Below, in pieces: positions 5,275-5,314 of a stretch of 5,314 nucleotides of DNA (positions are counted from its first letter, which is position 1; every line of letters starts with the position of its first letter). The notes beneath the pieces are model-generated. The model saw only the letters and a program-made list of their open reading frames with translations. It made no database searches and was not told where the DNA came from. A program made the position numbers and the translations under genes. This DNA comes from Nitrososphaeria archaeon. GTDB lineage: Archaea > Thermoproteota > Nitrososphaeria > Conexivisphaerales > UBA164. The stretch spans positions 1-5,314 of the forward strand of contig JARVJW010000130.1 in assembly GCA_029775955.1 (NCBI GenBank), given 5' to 3'.

Positions 5275-5314
5275 ATGCCCATTGATATGTCCTGGCACGA
5301 CTATAACGAAGCAT
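5275..5314 (+). CDS. N-terminus of an IS5-like transposase (runs off the window)
   Basis: ATG 5275 opens MPIDMSWHDYNEA before the window ends. The W-x-x-Y-N-x-[AS] pattern is the N-terminal signature of IS5-family transposases, in which it is usually followed by L-V-x-R-G. The start fits a TATA box 26 bases upstream, with no leader. Only 13 residues are visible, so the family call is tentative and the integrity of the gene is unknown. Confidence 0.5.
   Translation, partial: MPIDMSWHDYNEA

Noticed and set aside
5211..5275. TGTCA copies as a replication-origin iteron set or CRISPR
   Set aside because: Five-base units are far too short for CRISPR repeats, and the location just before an IS5-like start codon fits an IS end better than an origin.

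Overview
The window reads as a piece of an A+T-rich archaeal genome, most likely a Thermoplasmatales-type acidophile (Ferroplasma, Acidiplasma or Cuniculiplasma relatives). The reasons are TATA-type promoters about 26-31 bases upstream of start codons, almost no Shine-Dalgarno sequences, and several insertion-sequence remnants. The organism assignment is inference; no rRNA or other marker gene is present.

Layout. 1-93: tail of a DDE transposase entering from the left. 146-694 (+): a decayed flavin prenyltransferase gene (ubiX/pad1) whose family motifs are spread over all three frames. 695-918: no recognisable gene. 919-2545: a transposon graveyard bracketed by a 28-bp inverted repeat (26/28 matching). 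Inside it, left to right, are an IS4-type transposase relic (-), an IS200/IS605 TnpA relic (-) and an IS3-type transposase relic (+). The simplest reading is that the inverted repeats are the ends of the IS4-type element, which later lost its 5' half and took in the other two. 2414-2447 holds a perfect 10-bp hairpin.

2588-4704 (-) holds the only two intact genes: a class I aldolase of the DhnA/FbaB/LacD type, followed 17 bases later by an FAD-dependent 2-hydroxyacid dehydrogenase of the LhgO/DAO type. They probably form one transcription unit driven by an AT-rich TATA element just upstream of the aldolase. The pairing suggests a small catabolic step, with aldol cleavage or condensation next to flavin-linked oxidation of a hydroxyacid. 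The substrate cannot be read from the sequence.

4743-5314: another decayed transposase (+), then what looks like the left part of a further IS. This has a cluster of TGTCA motifs, a perfect palindrome, a TATA box and a leaderless ATG at 5275 opening an IS5-like transposase that runs off the window. Intact metabolic genes are therefore embedded in mobile-element debris on both sides, next to a dead metabolic gene.
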